A DNA stretch of 64,000 bases, from the NCBI RefSeq assembly GCF_040939455.1, contig NC_134122.1, positions 32,902,001 through 32,966,000 of the forward strand, in the 5' to 3' direction. The position numbers and the translations under genes were made by a program. The stretch comes from Microcebus murinus. Taxonomy: Eukaryota; Chordata; Mammalia; Primates; Cheirogaleidae. The notes beneath the pieces were generated by a model, which saw only the letters and a program-made list of their open reading frames with translations, was not told where the DNA came from and searched no databases. Of the stretch, positions 34,851 through 44,882 are shown one piece after another; the first letter of the stretch is position 1, and each line of letters begins with the position of its first letter.

Positions 34851-35524
34851 CCACTCTTTTCTTTATGCCCTCAAAATGCATCCCAATGGAGACATCCAAT
34901 AGGGACAACTGACTCCTGTTTAAAGTAGCCATGATTCTTGGTAGTTTAAAGAACAAGGAATTTGTAGACAACATACTCTACTCATTAAACCTAAAGAGAA
35001 TGCAATTTTAATTTACACATAAACAGAGGAGTACCTCCACCAACACACCAAATAGACTTTCTTTCAATCTGGAAATACAGACTCCCAGGGATCTGTTGAA
35101 TCAAGCTGCAGTCCCAGAAGTACTGGGGTCTTTTGTATTAGTTTCACTAGGGTAGTTCTGGCTGTTACTTGTAGCAGAGCTTGGTAAATGAGAGGCCACC
35201 TGAGAAGCAATTAAACTAAACCAGAAAATCTTTCCTGTTCATTTCATCTTGTCCTTAAATAGTTTACACATCAATTGAACTGGGAAGAGCCCGTGGTGGT
35301 TTATGATGATTACGCCAGTAGGGGTCAGTGCCTAATGAGTTGGGTACTTATCTGTGACCCTGACAAGATGGCTGTAAATGAACAGATAAGAGGACCAAAG
35401 GGACTTGTTCTCAAAGCTGCCCATGGAATCAAGATAACAGAAGCCGATGGAGTTAGGTACACTGCAAAGCAGACACTGATAGTGGTCATTACATTTCAAC
35501 ACCCAGGGTTTTTGGGTTAGAAAA
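34851..35524. other. Unclassified, with an 81-codon frame
   Basis: The plus frame 35275-35520 has a balanced, protein-like composition (GYVVVYDDY-like start, charged middle) and ends beside the L1 boundary. No family is recognised, and no splice sites or neighbours support a gene. Confidence 0.3.
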
Positions 35525-36876
35525 ATAAAGTGCTTGTTTGTTTCTTGTTCAATTGTTTGAATTTCTTGTAGATTCTGGATATGAGAATATTGTCAGATGC
35601 ATAGTTTGCAAATATTTTCTCCCATTTTGTAGGTTGTCTGTTTGTTCTGCTGATTATTTCTTTTGCTATGCAGAAGCTTTTTAGTTTAATTAAGTTCCAT
35701 TTGTTTATTTTTGGTTTTGTTCTATTTGCTTTTGGGGTCTTAGTCATAAATTCTTTGCTTAGGCCAATACCCAAGAGAATTTTTTCCTATGTTTTCTTTC
35801 AGAATCTTTACAGTTTCAGGTCTTACATTTAAATTTTTAGTTCATCTTGAGTTAATTTTTGTTCTTGGTGAGAGATGGGTACCCGGTTTCATTCTTCTTC
35901 ATGTGATTGTCCAGTTTTCCCAGCACCATTCATTGAATAGGGTGTCCTAGCCCAAGTGTATGTTTTTCTCTGGTTTGTCAAAAATCAGCTGGCTATAGAT
36001 ATGAGGCTTTATTTCTTGGTTCTCTATTCTGTTCTATTATTTATTGAACCATGTGTCTATTTTTATGCCAGTACAATGCTGTTTGGTTACTGCATTATAA
36101 ATTGTAGTATAATTTGAAGTCAGGTAATGTGATGTCTACAGCTTTGTTCTTTTTGCTTAGAATTAGTTTGGTTATTCAGGCTCTTTTTTGGTTCCATATG
36201 AAATTTTGGATTGTTTTTTTCTAATTCTGTGAAAAATGACATTGGTATTTTGAAAGAAATTGTATTGATCTTGTAGATGGCTTTGGGCAGTATGGTCATT
36301 TTAACAATATTGATTCTTCTAATCTATGAGCATGGGATATTTTTCCATTTGTCTGTGTCATTTATGATTTCTTTCATCAGTGTTTTGTATTTTTCTTTGT
36401 AAAGATCTTTCATTTCCTTGTTTAAATAGATTCCTAGGTTGTTGTTGTTTTTTTTTTTTCAATTATTGTAAATGGGATTGAGTTCTTGATTTGGTTCTCA
36501 GCTTGGTCATTATTGGTATATAGAAATGCTACTGATTTTCGCATGTTGACTTTGTATCCTGAATCTTTACTGAATCATTTGTTAAATCTAAGAGTCTTTT
36601 GGAGGAGTTTTTAGGGTTTTCTAGGTATAAAATCATATCATCAGTAAACTGAAATAGTTTAACTTCCTTTTTTCCTATTGGATGCCCTTTATTCCTTTCT
36701 CTTGCCTGATTGCTCTTCAGTACTATCTTGACTAGAAATGGTGACAGTGTGCATCCTTGTCTTGTTCCAGTTCTTAGAGGGAATGTTTTCAACTTTTCCC
36801 TATTGAGTATGATATTGACTGTGGGTTTGCCATAGATGGCTTTTATTGTTTTGAAATATATTCCTCTTATGCCTAG
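35525..36876 (-). mobile_element. L1 ORF2 segment, inverted 5' part of a twin-primed L1
   Basis: The minus strand encodes L1 ORF2 in broken frames: the reverse-transcriptase active-site region within 36529-36792 (FTDDMILYLENPK, with T where active elements have A) and the conserved C-terminal block within 35517-35774 ([15 protein letters not shown]). It is about 1.35 kb in antisense, joined directly to a sense 3' end. Confidence 0.9.
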
Positions 36877-37055
36877 TTTGTGAAATTACTTAGTGGGTGC
36901 TATGTACACCAGCTAGGTGGAGCTTACACACACACACAAAAACAGGCTTCACCCCTGTGCAATATATCCATGTATCCAATCTGCATATGTACCTCACAAA
37001 TTAATATAAAATGAAAAAAATTAAGAGAAGAAAAACAAAAAAGAAAAAGAAGGAA
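36877..37055 (+). mobile_element. L1 3' UTR and A-rich tail, sense part of the same L1
   Basis: 'tgaaattacttagtgggtgctatgtacacc', 'gcttcacccctgtgcaatatatccatgt' and an A-rich end (37010-37055) are a sense L1 3' end. Together with the inverted ORF2 just upstream this is the product expected of twin priming. Confidence 0.85.
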
Positions 37056-37100
37056 CTTATTCCTAAGTCTTGGTAAATTACATGATGCCTATTCTGCCTA

Positions 37101-37135
37101 GTTTGTTTTTGTTTGTTTGTTTGTTTGTTTGTTTT
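37101..37135. repeat. (GTTT)n microsatellite
   Basis: GTTTGTTTTT followed by six GTTT units. Confidence 0.9.
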
Positions 37136-37257
37136 GGTTACCACACTTACCTACTTTCTTTATAATATCTGATAAACTTGTGGTTCCCATCAAATGACTC
37201 AGTCAAGGTAGACGTACAAGGTAGATGTAGATATCTTAAGGTATTATAGAAGATGTA

Positions 37258-37745
37258 TGTTGACAGGATTCAGGACATACTACCCCAAAATATGGCAATT
37301 TGACATATTAAATATTTTAATTGGAAAGAATTTCAGAAATGGCAGGTCCAGGAAGAACTTTCTGACTTTCCTCTCAAGTAGTTCATACAACCCTCATGTG
37401 AGAGGTGCTCTCCCTGTAATAGTAGGAAAGGGCCATCCTTATATCTGAAGACAGGACACTGAGAGGAATCTGAATGTACAGTCCTTGCTGAGTTTCCCTT
37501 ACTTTACTACTCTGAGCTTAGACCTCTCTTTGTCTTATCACATCTTCCCACAAATCTCCATTCTTCATCAAACCTAGTATGAAAATACTCAGGTTTAACT
37601 GTTTCCTCAGGTCTTTTTATCTGTATGAAGGCTACTGTGTCATGTAAAACTTTAAATGTTAAAAGAAAACTTGTATGCTTTTTCTCCTATTCTTCTGTCT
37701 TTTGTTACAGGGGCCCCAGCTGAGAACTTTGTAGAAAGTTCTTGC
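37258..37745 (+). mobile_element. Old ERV LTR, family not resolved
   Basis: It begins 'tgacaggattcaggacatactaccccaaaatatgg' and ends with 'tactgtgtcatgtaaaac', 'acttgtatgctttttctcc' and 'gggccccagctgagaac', an order I know from dispersed ERV LTRs. The subfamily is not recalled with certainty. Confidence 0.6.
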
Positions 37746-37989
37746 CTTAGGATGTCAATGCCAGTCTAGTGGGATAATATTGAATACAATGAGGCACACC
37801 GTCACAGAAACATACTGAAAATGGCAAAACAAACCAACAAAAAAAGTAATAAAAGTATATTTGCAAGGTAAACAGATAAATTCATAAGGTCATATCCTAT
37901 GGTATCTGCAAAATGTTTAGTAATTGGCAGACTAGAATAAGTAATCTTTTTTTTTTCCCATTTACTAGCTGTATTAGCCAGATCTTTTT

Positions 37990-38450
37990 CCTGTACTAAC
38001 ATTGTATGACAAACAACCAGATTGCTGTGGCTTGCAGCAGCAAATATTTATTCCAAGCCAGTAGGTTGAAGTTTGGCTGTGGTTTGGCTCATCTTAGCTG
38101 GACTTAGCTGAGCTAGGTTGGATCCAGGTCCGTTCCCTGTATTTTCATTCCAAGACCCAATCTTAAGGAGCAGCAGCTTTCTGGGGCATCCTTTTCTCAT
38201 TATAGAGGGAAGAAGCTTAATTGGGCTGGTGGAAATTTGCCGACTTCTTTGACTCTCCGCTAGGAGCTGGCACACTGTCACTTCTACTCATATTCCAATT
38301 ATCCAAGCAAATTGCACGGTCAAGTTCAAAGATAAGTGGAGATGTACTCTCTGCTGATTCTAGTGGAAGGAACCAGTAAGTCATAGAGAAAGGGCATGGA
38401 TTATTTTCTAAAGGGCATGGATTATTTTCTCATTCAACCTTCCACAACAA
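37990..38450 (-). mobile_element. LTR-like repeat, antisense
   Basis: 'caaacaaccagattgctgtggcttgcagcagc', 'gagctaggttggatccaggtcc', 'cattccaagacccaatcttaaggagcagcagc' match a dispersed LTR-type repeat read in reverse. It contains a perfect 21-bp tandem duplication at 38389-38430. The family is uncertain. Confidence 0.5.
38389..38430. repeat. Perfect 21-bp tandem duplication
   Basis: The unit AAAGGGCATGGATTATTTTC plus T occurs twice in a row without a mismatch. Confidence 0.97.
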
Positions 38451-39639
38451 CCATGGCAAAAGACAACTTCTACCACCACCCAAAATGTGTGTCAGTATCT
38501 CAACACAACTTATAACCAAATCTGTTGACTTGTGACCATTTGTGCAAGACAAACAATACTCTCAAGTTCTCAGCAGCCTTAGAACAAGGAATGGGGTTTT
38601 CTTCTTCTCAAACAAAGCATCAATTATTACTCTTGTTACAGAGAGGGGTAAGCCAGGTATCAAGCACATTAAAGTAGAAAAAGCAGCTCTGCTTAGCCTA
38701 AAATAAATTATTTGAGGTGGAGACTACCCAAATCTATTAAGTGCTTTAATAGAAAGGATGTCTCTTTAGTTGAAAAGATAGAAATGAAAGGGTTGGACTC
38801 CTTTGGCAGTTAATTTTGAAGATTGATAATTGTCTCTCTTTCTAGGTTACTTGAAAGAAGATGGAAAGTTCTGTGGGCTTCATACCAAAGGCAGCCACTC
38901 CATGTCATGTTATATTCACTGGTTCCCCATCAGAGAGAAGACACAGAGGATAGAGGATTGTGGAGATCAGATGGCATGGCATCTCATGCGCTCGCCTACT
39001 GAGGGATTTGCATCATCCGAGACAAGGTTTGCAGCTCACATGCCTTCAGATGCTACATCACTCACAGGAACGAGTGGAGCTGGTTGGGAGCAGGAAAAGA
39101 ATCACATTAGCAGGAAGATTAGTGACAACTGACATCCAGCCAGCCTCAGAATTAGGGAGACACCCACAAAGGGTGGTGAGGACTGAGACCATGTGAAGGG
39201 CATAGGCCCATCATTAATTAGCCCCAGCTAACTTTGCCAAATGCAAGTGGGGGCCTGTGTTGCCAGATATAATTTTTCAGAGAAGCCAGAAGTTTGGACA
39301 AAGTCTCCTAACTTTTAAATATTGATAAGGATAATAAATTCAATTGCAAAGGGAAAAAAGAAGAAGAAGGAAAACAGGAAAGAAGAAAGAGAGAGGGGAA
39401 GGGATGAGATAAATCACTTTGCAGGTCTATCCAGTGCGTAAGTCCAACAAAAGCCATTCACAAACCAAGAACAGCCTGAATGGCCAGTTTGTGACCTCAG
39501 TGTGTGAGATGACACCTTTACCCCAATGGGCAGCTGAAAACCATGGGACACTGAGCAGGAAGAGATGAGATTTATTGCCAACATCTCCTGAGTCAGACCC
39601 TCATTTCATATCCTCATTTTGTAAGAAGTGATACAAATC
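38451..39639. other. Unclassified sequence with a GA-rich tract
   Basis: Nothing is recognised apart from a purine tract at 39346-39408. A 100-codon plus frame (38830-39132) has no domain. Confidence 0.45.
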
Positions 39640-39830
39640 CCATAAACAGCGAATCCGTATTGAAATATAAATATATGAATGCATTTCTAAAGCAAAAGCA
39701 TACACGACTGAGTAATTATTCACTCCTTTGAATTACCCATGCTATTATTCCCAGGAGCGTGGATCACAGAATTTAATATCAATATTTAATTTAGGATCCA
39801 TTCATTAGCTCAATAAAAAGAATGAGTGTG
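39640..39830. promoter_or_regulatory. Candidate conserved noncoding element
   Basis: AT-rich and repeat-free, with ATGAATGCATTTC, GAGTAATTATTCAC and AATATTTAATTTAGG words. Compositional inference only. Confidence 0.22.
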
Positions 39831-39959
39831 TGTTTATGGAATGTCCATTGTGGCCCAACAGTATGCGAGGCACTGTGTAGACTGTAGAAATTAAGTGTAG
39901 AAATCCGATGGGGCAGACAATGTCGTATTAATAAAAAGAACAATACCTAAGGAGATGGC

Positions 39960-40090
39960 ACACCCTGGCTTCACTCCTGCTCTCCTCTCCCTGGCTCCCC
40001 TCCCTGGCTGTGTACCCTGATCAAAGGACTTAATCTCTTAAACCTCTCATTCTTCACAGTAAGATATAAATATTTCTTGGCTCCTACCTG
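39960..40090 (+). repeat. MIR fragment
   Basis: 'ctggctgtgtaccctgatcaaaggacttaatctctt' then 'aacctctcattcttcac' is a MIR core. Confidence 0.65.
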
Positions 40091-40371
40091 AGACACCACC
40101 CCTGCCCAAGACTACCCTGGTATATAAGATATAAGTACTACTCAGATTTTGCAGAAGTTATCCATGATAGTATATTTAAAGTCCCAAGTTCAATGCCTGG
40201 TGTCCATCAGACATTGGGAAAATTTTATAACATTTCTGTGCCTTGGTTTTCACATTTACAAACGGGGATAATAGTAGTTTCTAGCTCAGATAATTGACAC
40301 GAGGAGCAAACAAGATTAACGTATATACAATGCTTGGAACGAAGTGTGGCACTTAGTACTTATTCAATATA

Positions 40372-40974
40372 CGAGGTCTGTCCGGAAAGTATCCGGCCAT
40401 TGTTAATATAACAAGAACGGTTTGCACGACATCCATGTAACCTGGCAGCCAAGGAGAGTGGACTGGGATGCACGTGTGTGCACAACGGCGACTTCACCGT
40501 GCTAGGCAGTGGGGCGCTAGACGCTGTTGAGTGAGCACGTGTACTGTGTGACCATTGCACTCAAAATGACTGAGCGAGTAGAGCAAAGAATCTGCATCAA
40601 ATTTTGTGTTAAGCTTGAACATTCCTCTGTGGAAACTATCTGGAGGGTTCAAAAGGCTTTCAGGGACAATGCAATGAGTGCAACGCCAAAAAAAAAAAAA
40701 AAGTGTGACTTAAACGATTCAAAGATGGCTGAGAATCCGTTGAAAGTGATCCACGTTCTGGAAGGCCAGCAACAAGCAGAACACCTGAGAATGCTGAATG
40801 TGCATGGGTCAGGTGAAGCGACACTGGGAGAACTGTATGAGTTCCCAAGAGCCTACTTTGAAGGGGACTGAGGCGTCATTGCCCTGCGTGCAATGTTTCT
40901 TGTATCTGTATCTTCTTCAATAAATGCCTCTATTTTTCATCTTACATGGCTGGATGCATTCTGGACAGAACTCA
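40372..40974 (+). mobile_element. mariner element, internally deleted
   Basis: A 603-bp Tc1/mariner element. The 29-bp terminal inverted repeats (left CGAGGTCTGTCCGGAAAGTA..., right, reversed, TGAGTTCTGTCCAGAATGCA...) match at 23 of 29 positions. TA flanks both ends (40370-40371 and 40975-40976), the target duplication of this superfamily. Inside are the 5' and 3' ends of a transposase gene, with the catalytic middle missing; full-length mariners are about 1.3 kb. It lies in an old MIR, so it is younger than that MIR. It is nonautonomous and dead, since it cannot code for a transposase. The subfamily and host range are not determined here. Confidence 0.95.
40566..40871 (+). pseudogene. mariner transposase remnant
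   Basis: The ATG at 40566 opens a mariner-like N terminus (MTERVEQRICIKFCVKLEHS), the first helix-turn-helix that binds the inverted repeats. At about residue 42 the frame meets a 15-A run (40688-40702). After it the family's next conserved block (RFKDG, stop, ESVESDPRSGRP) continues in another frame, so the run carries a frameshift. The catalytic DDD domain is deleted between about 40790 and 40825. The frame then ends at 40871 with the family's C-terminal AYFEGD. About 100 codons remain of the usual 340-350. Confidence 0.9.
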
Positions 40975-41000
40975 TATATAAACATTAGCTATTATTTTTT

Positions 41001-41599
41001 CAATACTTCTTAATACTATGTATACTTTTATCATGGAGGAAAAATGCATCATTATTGCAATGGTTCACCCACATCCCAAATGAGATATTTTCCATAAACA
41101 GAAATGCTATTTATATGTTTAGGAACTTTTTGGCCTTTCAGCTCACACCTTGTCGGGGGGTGGAAGTAGTAATTAAATGTTTTGGTTTAAAAGAGAGAAA
41201 ATGAGACCTCCTTTCTGGCTTAGCTGGCGTGTAGACAGAGGTAGTGCCAGTATAGACACTGGTGTTGCTGCAAGCTCATGGAAAAGAAGCCACATCCATG
41301 ACATCTTCCATTGTGTGGGGATGAATGACTGAAGGTCGTAAGGTGGGAGCACATTCCAGGGAGGGAGGCGGCCTGGCCTCCACGGACCCTCCCCTGGTAC
41401 AACTCCCTACTCAAGTGCATGAGAGTAGACCCTTGGAGCTTACTGAATGCAGGCCCTTGGGGCAAGGATGATAAACTGATGGGGTATCAAGGATGGTCAA
41501 GGAAAGAGATATGCCAAGAAGCAAATGAGCTCCGTGATTATGCATCAACCTGACTTCTCAGGGTGTAAGTTGCATTCTTTCAGAAGGAGTGCAAATGAG
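41001..41599. other. Unclassified sequence
   Basis: Nothing is recognised. Confidence 0.5.
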
Positions 41600-41770
41600 A
41601 AAGACAGATCTGGGTTCTTCTTGACGGTGATCAGTTATGTGTCTCCAAGGGAGTAGCTTAATTTCTGTATTCCTCAGTTTCCCCATTTACAATGATAACA
41701 TTTAATTGTCTGAAAGGTACTTAGAGATCCTTGCAAGAAAGGCACTCCATAAAAGCAAACGATTCTCATT
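41600..41770 (+). repeat. MIR SINE
   Basis: 'gatctgggttcttcttgac', 'gtattcctcagtttccccatttac' and 'aaggcactccataaaagc' follow the MIR. Confidence 0.75.
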
Positions 41771-42381
41771 CTCCTTTGGGGTCTTTGCTGCTGGCATCCA
41801 GACAGCTTGTGCCGCACACGTCGGAGACAGATGTGGCCTGAGAGAGCAGTAAGGAGAAGAGGACATGTGGAGGCGAGGGGGCTGCTCAGGGAACAGAGAG
41901 AGCAGGACGGCAGTTTGAATGTGGCTTCTTAATCGAGAGCCCCACCTGCTCCGAAGGCAAAGCAGGCAGAAAGCTTTGTTTAATATGAACCGAGACCCCA
42001 GAACAGCGAGAGGAGACAAGAAGCGAGCTGAAGCAGGGCTTGGCGACAGGGTAGGTTTAGCAGAGAAGTGGGGTTGCCATCTGCCACCTCCCTCCTGTCA
42101 CCTGGCAAAGAAAGGCCCCCCCACAGCGCACAGCCTGTCCTGGAGCCTGAGTCCTGAGCAGTGGCTGTGCTGCACCTTCCCCAGGCCCCCAGGACTTGTG
42201 TCACCTGCCATGGGAGGCGATGCCACAGGGTGTGTTGGTGAAGAGGAGGGCCGGAGGGCCACTGAGCTGCCAAAGGCTGGTGAAGAGAGAGGAATGACCA
42301 CCTCTAAAGAGTAGCCAGGTCAGTGGGCACAACACCAACATGGGTCAAGAGCTGGAACCTGAGCTGGATTCCAGACACGAC

Positions 42382-42383
<2 letters not shown>
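41771..42383. other. Unclassified sequence
   Basis: Nothing is recognised. A 131-codon plus frame (41919-42314) faces a 97-codon minus frame and has no domain. Confidence 0.45.

Positions 42384-42420
<37 letters not shown>
42384..42420. repeat. (AC)18 microsatellite
   Basis: Uninterrupted AC repeat. Confidence 0.95.
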
Positions 42421-42424
<4 letters not shown>

Positions 42425-42705
42425 CTGGGATAATGTGTCTACCCAAACCAAACACATGTATGCACACAGACTGGGAACATGTGCGTGTGCACAGCTGCAG
42501 AAAGTTGTGCAATCAAGAAAGGGGGAATAAAAAGATAGAGATATTTCATTATTCCCAAGGTATTCAGCCAAAAAATTTTAGAAACAGAATAAATGTGGTT
42601 TGGATTGACATTAAACAGACATTTTCAAACCCATGATGCCCCATACCAATGCACTTTGCACATAATTGGACCTCAAAATTTATTGTATGGATAAATGGGG
42701 GCAAC

Positions 42706-42748
42706 GAAGGAAGAAAGGAAGAGAGGAAGGAGGAAGGGAGAGAAAGGA
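42706..42748. repeat. GA-rich tract
   Basis: GAAGGAAGAAAGGAAGAGAG-type purine-only sequence. Confidence 0.85.
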
Positions 42749-44024
42749 CGTCTGGCTTATTTCAAAGCAGAAAAGACTAGATAAGGTGGGGATGGTTTTA
42801 AAGGTCAAATTGCTTTTCTCTCATCTCGACTCACCATGAAGAAGAGGTGAGTCTCTCTTCACAGAAACATTTAGGGGGAGAAGGATGACTGGGACCAGGC
42901 TGCCTTAGACTTAGCATTGTTGTCTGCACGTCCTGTTCTATGCTAAAATGTTCTCTTCTGTTTGTGTGGCAGGGAGGGTGGAAGAGTTGGAATCTTTCTA
43001 CTTGGTGTCTTTTGCTTTCAGAGGTGGCCGGGTGACCAGCTCACTTGTGATGGAGTGAAGCAGGTTTGCAGAGGGAGGAAAGCCATTCTTGTGGGGTGGA
43101 TGGCCCTGAAGGAATCTGTGTAGCTGGACCAGGACTTTGGGCCCAGAGCGTAGCCATCTATCCAGGAGTTCTGGCCTGCCATTATGCCTCTGTCTCTTTC
43201 CATTGCTTCCCTTTTGCTTACTGTTGGATCAGGTTCTTTGTTTATTTCTAACATTTCAGCCTCTCTCATGCTAAGGAAAACAAGAGAAAGTTATTTGGGA
43301 GAATCAAACCAGGACCCCTCAACCCAAAAGGAAGCTGAATATTAAGGGAGGATGGAGCTATTGGTCCCTTTCTTGAGATTTTCTTTCAATCTTAAAGATT
43401 CTGGTTTTCGTTAAAATAAAGGAGGCAGCGTTTGTATAAGTAGTTCCCAAAAATAAGAGGTTGTTTTCGAGAAGTCACAAGGAAACACAAGGCAAGGTGA
43501 AGAAAATCACAGAGTCAACACCCGCCCACCAGCACCAACTGCAGACTCACATACACACGGGGACAGGTGGAAGGCCTGATTACCCCAACAGCCGCAAAGC
43601 AGAAGTGACAATCAGGATGTGGGGCCCAGCCGTGTAGGCCCTTTGGCAAATGTTACTTGGGACTAATAAGCGCAGGGAAAAGTGGAGAATTATTTTGCAG
43701 GAGCTGAGAAGCCAAGTCTCTGCCAGTGTTTTCCTGGCCCACGAGGGGCACCTGTTTCCACAGCAACCACAACCTGGGGAGAATGCTGCCTTCCAGCTCA
43801 TTCTCCAGGAAAACATGTAGTCTGGGCCACCAATTCTAGACGGGCAGAAAGAGCTCTGAGTACGAGACACAAACCTCACTGGGACTTAGGAGGTTGAAAA
43901 ATTGGGTCTGTGGTTAGAGGCAGCTGTCGGCACTATTCCTGATCTTTGCTGTCCTGGTGACCCCCTAACTGAGGTCCTGCCAGCTCCTGTCCCTCTCAGC
44001 CTGGCACCTCATCCTAGCAACCTC
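42749..44024. other. Unclassified sequence
   Basis: Nothing is recognised in 1.3 kb. Frames of up to 99 codons have no domain. Confidence 0.45.
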
Positions 44025-44335
44025 TCCCTGATGATGAAGATGATGATGATAGCAAAAGTGTTAGTGATGACAACAATGACAAAGGTGTCAATGATGATGA
44101 TGACAAATGTCAGTGATGATGACAATGACAGTAATGATGATGACAATAACAGTGACAATGATGCTGACAAATACCAATGATGATGCCAATGATAATGATG
44201 ACAACGATAATAGTGACAATGATGAAGATGATGACAAATGCCAATGATGATGACAAAGGTGATGATGACGACAATGACAATGACAATGATGATGATGACA
44301 ATAATGAAGATGATGAGAACAACAGTAATCATAGC
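44025..44335. repeat. GAT/GAC-rich trinucleotide tract
   Basis: About 310 bp of interspersed GATGAT, GACAAT and AATGAC units with 9-36-bp higher-order repeats such as ACAAATGCCAATGATGATG. All three plus frames and the minus frames are open for long stretches because the units lack stops, giving Asp/Asn-rich, Met-rich or His/Ser-rich runs. This is not a gene. Confidence 0.92.
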
Positions 44336-44339
44336 AGAA

Positions 44340-44545
44340 ATGAACGACAATTGCTAAGTGCTTCTCATGCATTTTCCTATTTTGCCTCACCAAAGTGAGG
44401 TTCTTTGAAGATGCTATTCTTGATCCACTTTACTGTTGAGGACACAGAAAGTCTGAGAGGTCGAATAACATGTCCAGGGACACACAGCCAGCAAGGAAGA
44501 CCTGACACCCAGCTCTGTGTAACACAAACGTCACTTCTTTCAGGA
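44340..44545 (-). repeat. MIR SINE, antisense
   Basis: 'tgctattcttgatccactttac', 'gaggacacagaaagtctgagagg' and 'acatgtccagggacacacagcc' are reversed MIR. Confidence 0.78.
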
Positions 44546-44554
44546 GCAGTATAG

Positions 44555-44725
44555 CTTGAAATATCAGATTTTGCAACAAACTGCCTCAATTCAACCCTGG
44601 TTCAACCCTTACCAGCCGTGGGACCTTAACTTAATACCTCTGTGCCTAAATGCCATCACCTATATAATAGAAATAGCAATAGTAGCTCCCTCCTAGGTAT
44701 GTTTTCCTGTGAATTAAGAGAATTG
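44555..44725 (+). repeat. MIR SINE
   Basis: 'cctcaattcaaccctggttc', 'gccgtgggaccttaacttaatacctctgtgcc' and 'ctatataatagaaatagc' give the sense MIR, directly after the antisense one. Confidence 0.78.
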
Positions 44726-44728
44726 AAG

Positions 44729-44882
44729 CAGTGTTTTTCAAACTGTCATGTGCATATAAAAATTAACTGGGATTTGGTTAAAATGCAGTTTCCAATTGGA
44801 TAGGTCTGGGGTGAGGCCCAAGAGTCTGCATTTCTGATGAGCTTCCATCGCTGCTGGTGCTATAGGTCTGCAGACCACACTG
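44729..44882 (+). mobile_element. MER5A-like hAT nonautonomous element
   Basis: CAGTGTTTTTCAAACTGTCA at the left and 'gcagaccacactg' at the right are the hAT ends. The interior 'ggtctggggtgaggcccaagagtctgcattt' is the MER5A body. Confidence 0.85.

Larger units (their letters stand above)
40170..41000 (+). repeat. MIR SINE interrupted by a mariner
   Basis: 'gtgccttggttttcacatttac', 'gataatagtag' and 'gtggcacttagtacttattcaata' give the MIR up to 40371. The MIR end resumes at about 40977 ('taaacattagctattatt'). The mariner sits between. Confidence 0.8.

Noticed and set aside
35525..37055. Two separate L1 insertions
   Set aside because: The antisense and sense parts abut exactly and lie in the order produced by twin priming, so one event is simpler; subfamily comparison could still overturn this.
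44009..44398. Acidic Asp/Asn-rich and His/Ser-rich frames
   Set aside because: Product of a stop-free trinucleotide tract rather than a gene.
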